A program made the translations under genes and the position numbers. Under the pieces are notes generated by a model. The model did no database searches, was not told where the DNA came from, and worked only from the letters and a program-made list of their open reading frames with translations. Source: Hemileia vastatrix (taxonomy: Eukaryota > Basidiomycota > Pucciniomycetes > Pucciniales > Zaghouaniaceae). Taken from it: DNA of 64,000 nt. This document shows, piece after piece, positions 33,158 to 44,900 of this stretch; the stretch's first letter is position 1, and each line of letters opens with the position of its first letter. The stretch covers positions 22,619,693 to 22,683,692 of the forward strand of contig JASXTE010000008.1 of the NCBI GenBank assembly GCA_030280995.1. Reading direction: 5' to 3'.

Positions 33158-34185
33158 TGTAGACAATCCTATAGTACTAGCTATAGGCCTTGACTAAGGG
33201 AGTTGGAGAAAACCCAGAGAGAACATCCCTTGTCCCTTGTAGAAAGTACCAGGTGAGATTAATTTGTTACAGAAAATTGAAGACTGTTACTATACCCCTT
33301 CTAAAAACTTCTTTACTTCTTAACAAGCTAAGACAGTAGCCAAGATGACTACATAACAAAGAAAACCTGAAATGCAGAAATATCCACACCATAAACCCAA
33401 AACACTGTGCACTTGTTGCACAGAAAAAAGCAATAATACTTGATGCAGGTTGCAAAGCTACACCAGAAAAAACAGTTGCCAAAGTTGAGTTAAATGAAGA
33501 ACTAACCTTGCAACAAACCCTGCAAATTGTGGCTAAAAAAGAGTGAAAACTGAGTGAGAATCAGTGATCTAATTACCATATGGTTGTATGATAATCAAAG
33601 TTGCCCCAAACTGTCTTATTCAGTATGTACAAACAGACCCCCATCTAAAATCTATTTTACAGCAGCTACTTTCGTGCTTCTGTCAGCCAAATTGCATAAA
33701 AAACTCTCTAGAAGTGCTCCCTAGAATGCTAAAACCAAGGCGGGTGGGCCCCCTGAAGCCAGAAAACCACTATAAAACAACTAAAAACCTGAAAACAACA
33801 GATAACATCTTAAACTTAAAATATGCTAAAAAATCAACACAGCACAAAACTTAGAAAAAAATAAGGGCTATCTTATTGTACTAAGCACTTAACTTTAAGT
33901 CTTAATGTTAGCCCAAAAAATGCAAAAAACAAAATCAAACAGGTATAGCATAATATGAAAAGTGACCAAAAGAGCCCTCAAAAATTAGAATAAAAAAATA
34001 TCATCAAAACATAAAAGATAGATAAAATACAGGGCTATCCAATGATAATAGCCTCATCCTTGTAGCTCCAAAATTCAGCTTATTAATTCAGAAAAACACT
34101 ATAAGCAGAAATCAATGCCATTTAAGACATCACCAAACCATACCAAACTACACAAAATGGCCCCAGCCAATGTTGGATGGCCATA
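33158..34185 (-). repeat. D2 3' LTR (1028 bp)
   Basis: Plus strand TGTAGACAATCC ... AATGTTGGATGGCCATA. Reverse complement of the D1 LTR, including CTATAGTACTAGCTATAG near its end. The terminal TG has become TA. Confidence 0.8.
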
Positions 34186-34195
34186 TTCTCCCTCC
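34186..34195 (-). promoter_or_regulatory. D2 polypurine tract
   Basis: TTCTCCCTCC (minus strand GGAGGGAGAA) follows the LTR; one change from the D1 tract. Confidence 0.75.
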
Positions 34196-34235
34196 AATTA
34201 AGAATTTCCACATTTTTCCTTCTTCAAAAATTACC

Positions 34236-34791
34236 ATGTTCAAACACTTTTCAAGATCGGTCCCTGAGATGGGTCCCTGTCAATACTGTATTGACCATAA
34301 CTTTATCTGTACCATAACACCACAAGCTCATCCATACAGAGCCAATTGTGATGCCTTCTATTCCAGAAGTAAATCTTGCTACAGACCTTGTCCCTCTTCC
34401 TCTTCATCAACTTTATCTACACCTCAACCTGGTCCATCTTCCAACAGAATTAAAAGATCTAGTCCTTCCATCCTAATACCCAGATTAATCAACAAAATAT
34501 ACCCTTCCAAAAATATTTCCAACACCATTATAAACACTAGTTCAACCATACCTGGTTATTCTGATGGTAAAACTAATTTTTCTCCATAGTAAGCTTAAAA
34601 CTAATGACTTTCTAGCTCATCCCCATCCAGACAGTGATGATGATAATGTGGGAACCATTGAAACACCAACACCAAATCATTTTCCCACCATTAAGGTCAA
34701 ATTCAGACAGCACTCCTCTCAAAAAAAAAATCTCCTACTAAAATACTTCCAATCCACTCCTTCTAAAGATCCACAGGACATTGAGAAATGA
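34236..34791 (+). pseudogene. First antisense zinc-cluster gene of D2
   Basis: ATG 34236 (MFKHFSRSVPEMG) is the same start as in D1. The cluster reads CQYCIDHNFICTITP, then NCDAFYSRSKSC: identical spacing to D1, but the fifth cysteine is Phe (TGC to TTC type change). Ser/Pro-rich and basic PSILIPRLINKIYPSK follows, as in D1. The frame stops at 34589 and continues in the overlapping frame from 34564 (PHPDSDDDNVGTIETPTPNHF ... DPQDIEK), so one frameshift separates the halves. Conservation of the protein between D1 and D2, including linker motifs, argues that it was under selection. It lies beside the 3' LTR and antisense to integrase. Confidence 0.6.
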
Positions 34792-35236
34792 AGACACCTC
34801 ATCCACCACTTCAAAATTAATTCTGAACACTTTGTTTAATTTCTTGATTCTCTTCTGTAATTTGATTCTTGACTGAAATTCTTGACTTAGAAATAATAAT
34901 AAAATTTACCACTTTCCAGACTTCCTGAATGTAGCCAACATAAGAAAATACCTTGGTTTAAAGTCTTGGGTGACTCATCTTCAGTTTAAAGTCTTGGGGG
35001 ATTAACAGCCCTCAGGTTAAAGCCTTAGGGGAGTCCAGAATTTTTGCATAAGAATTTTACACCTTCCCTCATGTATACATGGGCAAATTCAAATTGTTGA
35101 ACTTCAACATCCCTTCATCTTCTACCCATCACTAATAAAAAATATTTTGTCCTTATCTTTTTCTTTTTATCTTTTTTTTTATTTTTTTTCCACCACAGAT
35201 CATGGTAAACCTTTTATCCCCTGGTTTTGACCCATA
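34792..35236 (+). other. Spacer between the two D2 antisense genes, with repeat motif
   Basis: At 34954-35035 three units of GTTTAAAGTCTTGGGGGA-type sequence occur about 30 bp apart, the inverse complement of the B1 39-bp motif. A strong splice acceptor-like TTTTTTTTCCACCACAG ends near 35208, just before the second gene. Confidence 0.55.
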
Positions 35237-35739
35237 AACTTTTCCTTGCATCACTTCTCCCAACGACTATGCTTTAAAACAGTGCATCCACATGTGCAGA
35301 CCCTGCACTTTCACTCTACCCACTCCAGAAGCTAAACTATACAACAGGGCTTGTGACTCTTGTAACTCCAAAAAGAAAAAATGTGATAGAGACACCAACT
35401 ATCCTCTACCTCCACCTTCACCCTCCAACAAATAAATTTTCAGATCAACTACTAGATCCCCAGAACTAGGTACAGCCTCTACTTCTTTATCTTCAGCTCC
35501 TTCCAGAAACTCCAGGAAACCAGTCCCCAGAACACTCTCCAAAAGGGCAGCTTTACCTTCCCAAACATCTGATTTACCTCTAAAAATTCAGCTCCAAATT
35601 TTTCAAAATCAGCTCCTAGTCTTTTATACTGCATCCAGGAATCCTGCCCGTCTCACTAGGAAACAAAAATCAGCTCAAAACTTCCAAATTCAACCAGAAA
35701 ACAGCCAAAATCATTCAACAAACAACAACACTTCTATGC

Positions 35740-36861
35740 TGTTGTAGTTTAAAGCTTAGTAGGGCACTCAGGGTTATTATAAAGAGTTTTTAGCAAATTT
35801 TTTTGAGGTTTGAAAGGCTAATTTAATTTTAAATTTTTACTTTAAAAGAAATTGAGTATTAAAAGTGGCTTAAAAAGGGTTAATTTTACGGGTCAAGATT
35901 TAACTAATAATTATCTGACAGTAAATTTAACTACACATTTAAAAGTGTATGGAGTTGAATTTAGGAGTCTTAAGAGACTTTGGGAATTTTTTTTGAGTTT
36001 TTACTGTTTTTCTACTATTTTTAATAATTTTATGGAGTATATTTGGTTATTTTTGGGTTTTTATAATTTGCTTAACTTTGATAAATTTTTACTAGGTGAA
36101 TAAGGCTGCACATGCTATGAAAGCTAGAATGGATTATAAAGGAGAAGTAGCTCTATCATTTTTAGTTTTTCTAGATTTTTTCTTGATATTTTAAAGGCTC
36201 TAATTGAGTCCAGAAGTCCAGACAAGCTCCATACAAACTCCGGTGATCTCCAGATGAGCTCTGTTCTAACTCTGGAATGCTCCAGCTAGGGAAAGTAGGA
36301 CACGTGACATACTATGCATATAAAGCCTGTAGACTTAAAATTAGACAATATCTAAAAACTTGTATCTTAACACTTGTGATATAAGAACCAACAACAACAA
36401 TGCATATTAATAACTATTATTATTATTTTCATAAAAAACTATAAAATTGTAATACCCTTATAAAATAACATTTTTACATAACAATATATTGAACTCACTC
36501 ATCATTATATATATTAGCTTATAGTGTATCAATATAAAGTTCTCATCATTAGGGACTTGAATTTAACAACTAAATCATATAAAAAGTAAAATCTTCATAA
36601 AAAAATATTTTTCAATCATTTAAATAACTTTTCTAAATACAGCTTCACTGTTGTGTTTTTCAATCTTATTATAAAAAACACTGATTTTAAATAACAAAAG
36701 TTTTAATAACAAATAGTTTATAGGTTTATTCTTATCAATTAGAGTTTATAGCTTAGTTAATTGTGAACTATTTATTTACTTAAAGGGACAGGGTTTTCTT
36801 TGGTTTATCCAACTCCCTTGGATTCTGCTTACAGCAAGGGGACTGTAAGTTTCTTTCTACA
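35740..36861 (+). mobile_element. B-type solo LTR (1122 bp)
   Basis: Starts TGTTGTAGTTTAAAGCTTAG, ends TTCTTTCTACA, and is flanked by ATGC (35736-35739 and 36862-36865). It carries the B landmarks GCATATAAAG and TTGGATTCTGCTTACAG. There is no internal region, so it is a recombination product of a full insertion. It interrupts the D2 antisense gene without changing phase once excised. Confidence 0.85.
36319..36324 (+). promoter_or_regulatory. TATA box in B-type solo LTR
   Basis: GCATATAAAGCCTGTAGACT matches GCATATAAAGGCTGTAGACT in the B1 LTR at 49687, 540 and 510 bp before the LTR ends respectively. B2 has decayed to GTATACTTAAGG at 59695. Confidence 0.6.
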
Positions 36862-37570
36862 ATGCAACAACCTCCTAGTGCTCCCAGAGAAATTAAAACA
36901 AAAATTTCAAGGCCCAATAATTCCAAAACTTTCCAAACCTCTAGAAGACCTGCTAAAGCTTACAAAGAAAGAATTGGAACTCCAAAAACTTCTCCAAACC
37001 CAAAATTACCTTCACCTGCCCCATCATACAAAAACTTTAGTTCTCCAGAACCAGCAAACAATCTAACTGAGAAGGATATCAATAGCAACAAAAACATCAA
37101 AAACAACTCTCCTTCTCCAGCTAGGCCCCAGGAAAAGTTCCATTCCAGTTCACCCTCTCAGCATCCAATGGAAGAAAATCAAGACAACCCATATTTATCT
37201 CTGGCTGATCCTCCAACCACACACCTTTCCATTCCTTCAGAAGTGCAAATCCCTATGGCTTACAATTTTGAAAAACTTCTCATCTGTAAGTAAAATAATC
37301 TTTCATCCAATTTCATCAACAAAAAAATAACTTCTGATCAAAATTCTTCTTGTTTAGATGGCACCCCTCCTCCTGAAGCTACTATTGGAGTTGGCTAGCC
37401 TCTTGAAACTTCTTTAACCCTGGATTATGAGGATACAAGGAAAATACTAATCCTCATTCATTAAAACATGATGAAGGCATTTGTTCTCCATGGACCATTG
37501 AATGAGTTTGAAAAGACCCTGAGAAAAAAACTTCTGGATGACCACTGGAAGATGTCAAAAATCATCAAGC

Positions 37571-38540
37571 ACACCTTCTAACATTCTATTCTAGCCTCTT
37601 CTGATTCTTCCTTCAAACTTCCTTCCAAACCTGTTCAAGACCATTAAAATCCATACCATTTTTCCAGAAGAATGCTTTTTAAATAACACAGTGCATCAAT
37701 AAAACCCAAAAAAAACAAAAGTGTCAACACAATCCAACCCAACCTACAGAAGCTTCTTCTTTCAGACATTTAATTATTGGAAAAAGAAAAAAAGTAAATA
37801 AATAAAGAAATAAAACAATTTGTAATTAGTCATTCAAAATATATATATATCTAATTTACTAATTACTACCTATAACTACTAAAATACTAAAAAAAAACTT
37901 GAAAAGAATTAAAACCATAATTCCCAAAAAATATGAGGGCTGAGTAAATAGAATGAATAATAATAAAATAAATACTAAATAATAAATACAAATGGTATCC
38001 CCCAGCTAATTGATGAGCTGATCCCCTGATACCTTACCCACATCCAAGTGCACCTTGATGTGGATACACCTTTAAATAATTTTTGAATGATTTTGAACTG
38101 AAATAAAAAATAAATAATACTAAAAATTAAAATTAAAATTAAAAAAAATAAAAGAAACTGATCATTAATAATAATTATAATAAATAATAATAAAAAGAAA
38201 AAAGTAGCATTTCCTGGCCAATTAATGAGCCTTTCCCCACTAATTCTTTCCTGCATCCAGGTGGCTCCAATGTGGTGAAGCCCTATACTTCTGATTTTTT
38301 TTGTAACTTTACACCTTTTTATCTTATAAACTTCCATAAAAAATTAAAAGAAAAAAAAAATAATCTAAAACTACATCCATAAATAGATAACACAAAATAA
38401 AATAAAAAAAATAAGAGAAATAAAAGGTCAAGTCCAGTCCAAAGAAAAGATCACTTGGTGGGATCCCTCCATTAAGTAAATATGAAGGGAGGCCACAAGT
38501 GATCCACTACCATTCCAAAGAAACCAAAGATTAAGGGGCA
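37571..38540. repeat. D2 3' region: palindrome and hairpin
   Basis: Noncoding A/T-rich DNA containing the 24-bp palindrome at 38039-38062 (CACATCCA ... TTGATGTG), a related block at 38253-38279, and an inverted repeat at 38449-38470 / 38486-38507 (GATCACTTGGTGG and CCACAAGTGATC, each next to a GGAGGG/CCCTCC tract). B1 shares these in the same order at 17411-17581, inverted. Confidence 0.55.
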
Positions 38541-38544
38541 AGTC

Positions 38545-39010
38545 CATGCCAGTTTAAAATCATAAAGGACTAAAAACCTGAATGCCAAAAAAGACTTGGA
38601 ACTCAACTAGGACAAAAAAAGATTTGAAACAGACATTCTGGGGTAGCTGTTCTACAGAGAAGCCAGCTCATCAGTTACCCCAACACTTGCCAGAATTAAA
38701 TCTAGAAGCCCCCCCTGGGTACCTTCTAACAAATACAAACATCCAACACGATAAACCAAAACCATTAATAAAGAAGATTCCAACACTTGAAGACCAAAGA
38801 TAAATCCAGTTTAAAGTCATAGAGGACTTAAAGCCTGTGAAAATAAACCAATACTAGTGTTCAACCAAATTAAGAGATGAAGTTGGAAACAGACAGTCTG
38901 GGGTAATTATTTATAGAGCATCCAGCCCATCAGTTACTCCCACACTTGCCAAGATCAAATCTAGAGCCACACATATGACTAACTCTAATAAAAGGTTTCC
39001 AACACAAAAG
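38545..39010. repeat. Degenerate direct repeat of about 260 bp
   Basis: Two blocks, 38545-38760 and 38806-39010, share CAGTTTAAA-TCATA-AGGACT, then GAAACAGACA-TCTGGGGTA, CAGCTCATCAGTTAC/CAGCCCATCAGTTAC and CACTTGCCA-GAT-AAATCTAGA. Each begins with the 3' repeat motif also found in B1. Confidence 0.65.
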
Positions 39011-39059
39011 CTGCTCTGCAGAAACCAAAATCCAAAATGAAAAGAATGGTCCTTAGTTT

Positions 39060-40334
39060 ATCCTAATTTCAGAGTCAATCTTCTTCATGTCTAGTGCCTC
39101 TGGGATAGAACCTCTTCACCTAGTCTTCAGCCACTCTCTTCTTTAAGACTGCACCATCCAACTCTTCCAAAACATTAGAACCTCTAGACGCCTGAGATCT
39201 GACTTTGTAAGGTCCGTTCCATCTGTCAGCAAACATTTTTCCCCACTGACTCTCCAAACTTCTATTATAAACCAAAACCAAACAACCAGGTTTCAAGGGA
39301 TTCCTGAGTCTATGAGCCAACTTCTTGTCCTAGTATCTGACTGATTGATTTCTAATCTTCATAATTCTAGATTATGCCTTCTCCTGAAATTCTTCTTTAC
39401 ATTCCAACTGTTGCATCCTAGCACAGAGAAAATCTTCTTTTGAATGCACCTCATCCCAATTAATTCCAAGATAAGAAAGAGCTTCAGATTTCACTAGTAA
39501 AACTGCCTTCTGACCAATAATTAACTAACAAGGAGAATAGCCAGTTGTCCCTTTCACAGTGACCCTATCTAAACAACACCAAAGGTAAATAATGCCTCCA
39601 CTTTTAAGCACTATCACCACACATTTTCATCAAAGCATTCTTGATAACTTGATGACCACTTTCTACCATTCCTTCAGCTTGAGGATAATAAGGTGTAGCC
39701 ATCTAACTTCAGAATTAATGCTGGCCACAGCTTCTTCAAATTCAGCTCCAAACTGTGGCCCACCATCAACAGTCACCAACTTCATTAACCCATACCTATA
39801 AACTCATTCAATTTTCAATAACTCTGCCACATTCTTAGCAGTCAAATTAACCAGAGGCACACCCTCAACCCAACTAGACAAATCATCCCTGGCAAGAATC
39901 AAATATTTATACCTGCCCCCTTTAATATGGATAGCATCCAGACTGAATCTTCTAAGCACAGTTGATTCAACAGTAGCATGACCAATTTCTTATTGTTTTA
40001 AATGACTTCTTATTTGACACTCTTCACAAGATTGAACCCAACCATGCGCAGCCAACTTCATACTTGGCCACCAAAATCTATCTGCTACTCTTCTTTAAGT
40101 CTTTCCAAAGCCTCTATGACCAAGGTTTTCATGTAAAGGCTTCAACACCACCTCTTGACCCTTCTTCTGAGTCTTCAAAACTTGAGGATATGGATTTCTC
40201 CTCATCATCAACCTTCTCTCTGACACATAAAATCTAGGACTTTTCTTTTTGATTTCTAACCAAGTATCATCATCAAAACTATCTAGCCTCTCCAAGGTCA
40301 AAAGATATTCCACCATAAGAAATTGAACCCACAC
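39060..40334 (-). pseudogene. D2 integrase
   Basis: From 40334: DDDTWLEIKKKSPRFYVSERRL, PLHENLGHRGFGKT, then RRVADRFWWPSMK ... CEECQIRS, so the HHCC zinc ligands are intact. The core has FSLDAIHIKGGRYKYLILARDDLSSWVEGVPLV and VTVDGGPQFGAEF (two Asp). The Glu helix region near 39680 is frame-broken, then GYSP...GQKAVLL. The C-terminus (39320-39120) has LVLVYNRSLESQWGKMFADRWNGPYKV, the GPY module, nearly the same as E. Integration function is inferred from the family; stops at several places make it inactive. Confidence 0.83.
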
Positions 40335-40636
40335 TGACCCCAGCTCTCATCTACAAAATCCAGCTATATAACATCCAAGGGCACAACACTTTCATCAAAA
40401 TCGCCAGTATGCACATGGGCTAATTTACCAGCCCATCCTGGGAACCAATCTTTAAATTTTGTCACATCCTTCTCTATCCACTGAATTTATTGAGAATCCA
40501 GTGCACCAACAAAAACACCATTTTTTAAATTTGAGCCATCCCAAACAACAGCCCCCTCTTCATCAACAAAAACATTCTGATCACCAGAATCAAGATCAGA
40601 TCCAGCCAATTTAACCTCATGGGGGAGGGTCAAAAA
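40335..40636 (-). pseudogene. D2 RNase H-integrase linker fused to LTR
   Basis: The minus strand directly inside the 5' LTR reads GSDLDSGDQNVFVDEEGAVVWD, WIEKDVTKFKDWFPGWAGKLAHVHTGDFDESVVPLDV. This is acidic linker sequence that normally lies about 5 kb downstream of the LTR, so a large deletion has removed the primer-binding site, gag, protease and RT. Confidence 0.55.
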
Positions 40637-41649
40637 TGTAGACATTTCTATGGTACTAGCTATAGGCCTTGATCAAGGGATTTGGAGAAAACCCAGAGAG
40701 AAAATCCCTTGTCCCTTTGAGAAAATTCCAGGTGAAATTAATTTGTTACAGAGAATTGAATACTGTTGCCAAACTCCTTCTAACAACTTCTTGACTGCAT
40801 ACCAAGCCAAGACAGTAGCCCAGATGACTATAAAACAAAGAAAACCTGAGATGCAGAAAGCTCCACACCATAAAAACAAAACACTGTGAACTTGTTGCAC
40901 AGAAAACAGAAATAATACTTGATGCAGGCTTCAAAACTACACCAGAGAAAACAGTTGCAAAAGCTGAGTTAAATGAAGAACTAACCTTGCAACAAACCCT
41001 TCCAATTGTTTCCAAAAAAAAGTGAAAACTGAGCAAGAATCAGTGATCTAATTACCATATGGTTTTATGATAATCAAAGTTTCCCAAAACTGTCTTATTC
41101 AGTATGTACACACAGACCCCCATCTAAAATCTATTTTACAGCTGCGACTTTGGTGCTTATGCCAGCCAAATTGCATAAATAAACCTCTAGAAGCGCTCCC
41201 CAGCACTCTACAACCAAGGCGGCTGGGCCCCCTGAAACCAAAAAAAACCATTAAAAAACAACTAAAAAAAAGAAAAAAACAGAAAATACCTCAAACCTTA
41301 AAATATGCTAAAAAATTATTGCAAAATACAATGTAGAAAAAACCAGGGCTATATAATGGTACTAAGCACTTAACCCTAAAAGTTAATGTTAGCCCACAAA
41401 ACACAAAAAACAAAATTAAACAGTCATATCAAAAAATGAAAAGTGACTAAAAGAGCCATTTAAAACTTAAAATATAAAAATATCATCAAAACATAAAATA
41501 TAGAGAAAACCCAGGGCTATCCAATGATCATAGCCTTGTCCATGTGAGTCCTAGAAAACCACCATAAGAAGAAATCAATTCCATTTTAGACATCAACAAA
41601 CTGTACCAAACTACACCATAAAGGCCCCAGCCACTTTTGGATGACCACA
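40637..41649 (-). repeat. D2 5' LTR (1013 bp)
   Basis: Plus strand TGTAGACATTTCTATGGTACTAG ... TTTTGGATGACCACA. Landmarks are identical in order to 33158-34185. Confidence 0.8.
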
Positions 41650-41945
41650 GTTTCATGCCAATAAATCTCACAGTTTGAACTTCTAATCTGGAATTTCTTT
41701 GCTTCATAATTGACCCACTCAATCTTCATCTCAAACTAAACCCAATAAAAAGGGTAAAGTAAAGGCTCAATACAGAGGCTCGATTCTAGGAAATATCAGT
41801 AAGGTATTATATCCAAAAGGGGAATTAAAGGAAGCTGAAAAGAAAAGAAGAGAAGATAATGGGTTGTGTATGTATTGTGGGGGTAAACACAAGCTAGATG
41901 AATTTTCTATACTAAAGGATAGAGAAGGTATTGGTTCCAAGTAAA
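41650..41945 (+). pseudogene. C gag, last segment with zinc knuckle
   Basis: After D2, C gag resumes out of an A/T-rich join and reads KGKVKAQYRGSILGN and REDNGLCMYCGGKHKLDEF. The knuckle is C-x2-C-x3-H-x4-F: the last cysteine has become Phe. The gag stop is near 41943. Confidence 0.7.
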
Positions 41946-44900
41946 AAAGCTAGTGATTAGTTTACTTGTGTGAAAAGCAAACTATTTTATCTCTCCCAGT
42001 GCACAGAACCTCCATCTCCTAAGTACTGGAGTCTCCCTTAACCATTTGAGAGTAATTAATTTTAAGGAGGATATTCCCTTCAGTTGTCTTGTTGACTCTG
42101 GAGCTTCTATTTCATCTATCAGTATATCTTTTACCAAAAAACTTAAACTGACATTTTTAGACATCAACCAAATTCCAATTTATCTGTTTAAATCAGAGGA
42201 ACCCAAATACTGGGTTAATAAGAAAGTTTTATGTGTCTTTAACTTTACATATTTTCCCTCCTTTGAGTTGGAATAAACAGTCTTGGATGTCCCAAGTATG
42301 GAAAATACCATTCTTGGCCATGACTTCTTACAGCATTGGAATCCTGAAATTGATTGGCCACAGGAATTGGTAACCCCTCATTTTAAGTATATTTTTAATT
42401 CATCAATGCAGGTCATAAGGAAGTTAAACAAACACCCTGACAAAGTCCTGCTAGAGGAAACTTCTCTTCCAGATTTATTGCAAGCATCTTATTTTTCTTT
42501 AAATGAGCACTAGGTTAACCATTCTAGCTTGACTGCTTTACTCAAAGAGGATCTTGATAGCCTTAAAGTAATCAATTTAAAGTATCTAAATACCAATCTA
42601 CCTTTGACAGACTTTTTTTGAAGATGAAGAGGATGACCAAATCAGTATTGAAGCCATTAAATCAACTCTACCTGAATTTTATCATGACTTCATCAATTTT
42701 TTTCAATACGTAAGGCCAAAAAACTACCACCTCATCAACCCTAAACCATCTAATAGGGTTAATTGACCTAGTACCATTGGAAGGTTCTGTCTATTATTTG
42801 TCAAAGGACAAATCTCAAGCTCTTTGAGAATAAATTTCAGATAATGTAGCAAAAGGTTTTATTTGAGCCAGTAAATTTCCAACTGGCTCTCTAGTTCTTT
42901 TTTCAAGAAAAAAGATGGAATTCTTAGGTTATGTGTTGATTATAGAAAACTTAAAGCAGTTAGCAAGAAGAATGCATATCCAGCTCCTCCTATGTTATTA
43001 CTTCTTACTTTCTTTAATGGCTCTAATTTCTTTTCTAAAATTGATCTCAGAGGTGTTTACAATCTCATATATATTGCAGAAGGTAATGAACCTTCAACTG
43101 AAATTCCTACCAGACTTGGTAGCTTTCAATATTTAGTAATGCACCATCAACTCTTCAAACTTTTGTCAATGGTATCTTCCAGTATATTATCAAACAGTTT
43201 TTTTTCTACCTATATTAAATTATAATCTTCTTGAAGACCCTCAAAGAGAATATCCAACATGTAAAAATGGTTCTCATTTGGCTTGGAGAACAAGGACTCT
43301 ACACCAAGAACACTAAATTCAAATTCCACCTAAAATCTATCAATTTTTTGGGTTTTACATTTTCTACTGATGGTTTATTCAAGGATAATAAAAATGTTCA
43401 AAACGTTTAGGAATCTTCAGAGCCAACAACACAAAAAATCCTTACAAGGATATTTGTGTTTTTAAAATTTCTATAGAAGATTTATTAAAGATTACTCTAA
43501 AACTATTACAAATCTTACTTCTCTTCTTAAAAAAGATACCCCTTTTTTCTTCACAGAAATAGCCCAAAAACAATCTGAAGCATTGAAAACTGAGTTTACC
43601 ACAGCTCCAATTCCTTGACACTTTGATCCTAAAGCTTCAAAAATATTCAAGACAGATGCTAGAAATTATGCTATAGCAGGGGTAATATCCCAATTAAATC
43701 TTAAAACAAAATTGTTTCATCCTGTTGCATTTGAATCATGCAAATTAATTTCAGCAGAATTAAATTATGAAATTCATGATAAAGAGATATTAGCTATTAA
43801 TCATTGTCTTAACAAATGGTATTCTTTTCTTTTCAGTCTAAATAGCTCTTTCAAATCCTAATTGATCATAATGCTTTGAAATACTTCATGTCTTCCAAAG
43901 TACTAACTAGAAATCAGGCTAGGTGGGCTGAGTTTTTATCGGAATTTTATTTTACTATTACCTACTGCACAGGAAGAAATTTTGTAGTTCCAGATATCTT
44001 ATCATGTCAGGACAATGTTTATCTTCAGCTGGAGTAGGCATTTGCTCACAAGAATACAGCAAATGTAAAATCAATTTTCCATTAATCAATGTTCACAACT
44101 CATTAACTTAATTTGATGACAAAACAATCAATTCAAAATCCACTATCCAAAATTTGAGAAGCTCAGTCAAAGGATGTTTATTTTTTGGGGATTAAAGACA
44201 AAATACTCTCAAAGAAATTGGCCAACAGATTCAGTATATAATCAGGTCTATTATTCTCTGAAGGTAGAGTTGTCTTACCTGAAAATGAGGATATAAAGTT
44301 ATGGATTTTAAATAGTAGTAATGATTCTTCATTAGCTGGTCATTTTTGTGTTGATAAAGGTTACAAGTTAATAGAGGAGGAATTTTTTCTGGTCAGGAAT
44401 AACCAGGGAAATTAAGGCCTACATTAAAGCCTGTTATGAATGTAATAGGAGCAAGGTACCTTGACACAGGAAGTATGGGTTGCTTAAACCACTTCCAATT
44501 CCCTCTAAACCATGGTAGTCAATTTCAATGGATTTTATTTTTCAATTACTTCCATCAGATAACTTCAATGCTATATTAGTCATAGTTGATATATTTTCTA
44601 AAATTTCTATTTTTATTAAAACTAATACTAGTAAAACTGCATTAGAGTTTGCTAAATTATTTCTAAAATTTGTATTTTATAAACATGGCTTACCCACTGA
44701 TATTGTTTCAGATGGAAGATCCCTGTTTGTTTCTACTTTCTGGACTCAACTTTGTTGACAACTAAATATTACAAGGAATATTACCACCACCTATCATCCT
44801 GAAACTGATGGACAAGCCAAAAGAATTAATCAACTTCTCAAACAAAATCTTCAAACATATTTCAATTATCAACTAGAAGATTGGAACACATGGCTACCAT

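Larger units (their letters stand above)
35237..37570 (+). pseudogene. Second antisense zinc-cluster gene of D2, split by a solo LTR
   Basis: The frame opens at 35237 (TFPCITSPNDYALKQ) and has CIHMCRPCTF, then RACDSCNSKKKKC: six cysteines, with a canonical C-x2-C-x6-C basic second half. A Ser/Pro-rich linker reaches NNNTSM at 35739, where a B-type LTR interrupts. Translation resumes in the same phase at 36862 (QQPPSAPREIKTK) to EKLLI. There a 72-nt intron (37286-37357, GTAAGT ... CTGAT ... TTGTTTAG) rejoins the frame at YGTPPPEATIGVG. The last exon is helical (LDYEDTRKILILIH ... NEFEKTLRKKLLDDHWKM), with one TAG and one TAA at likely Gln codons. One TAG (35455) lies in the linker. The start exon is unknown. 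The gene layout matches E 23827-24640. Confidence 0.6.
33158..41649 (-). mobile_element. D2: Ty3/gypsy-like element with gag and RT deleted
   Basis: Minus-oriented D-type LTRs at 33158-34185 (3') and 40637-41649 (5') enclose an integrase (minus) and a 3' region with plus-strand antisense genes. Gag, protease and RT are missing: the sequence beside the 5' LTR is the RNase H-integrase linker. It lies inside C gag (HLQQSV at 33157, resuming at 41650). The flanks GTGT and GTTT could be a decayed 4-bp target duplication. A B-type solo LTR is nested in it. Confidence 0.78.
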
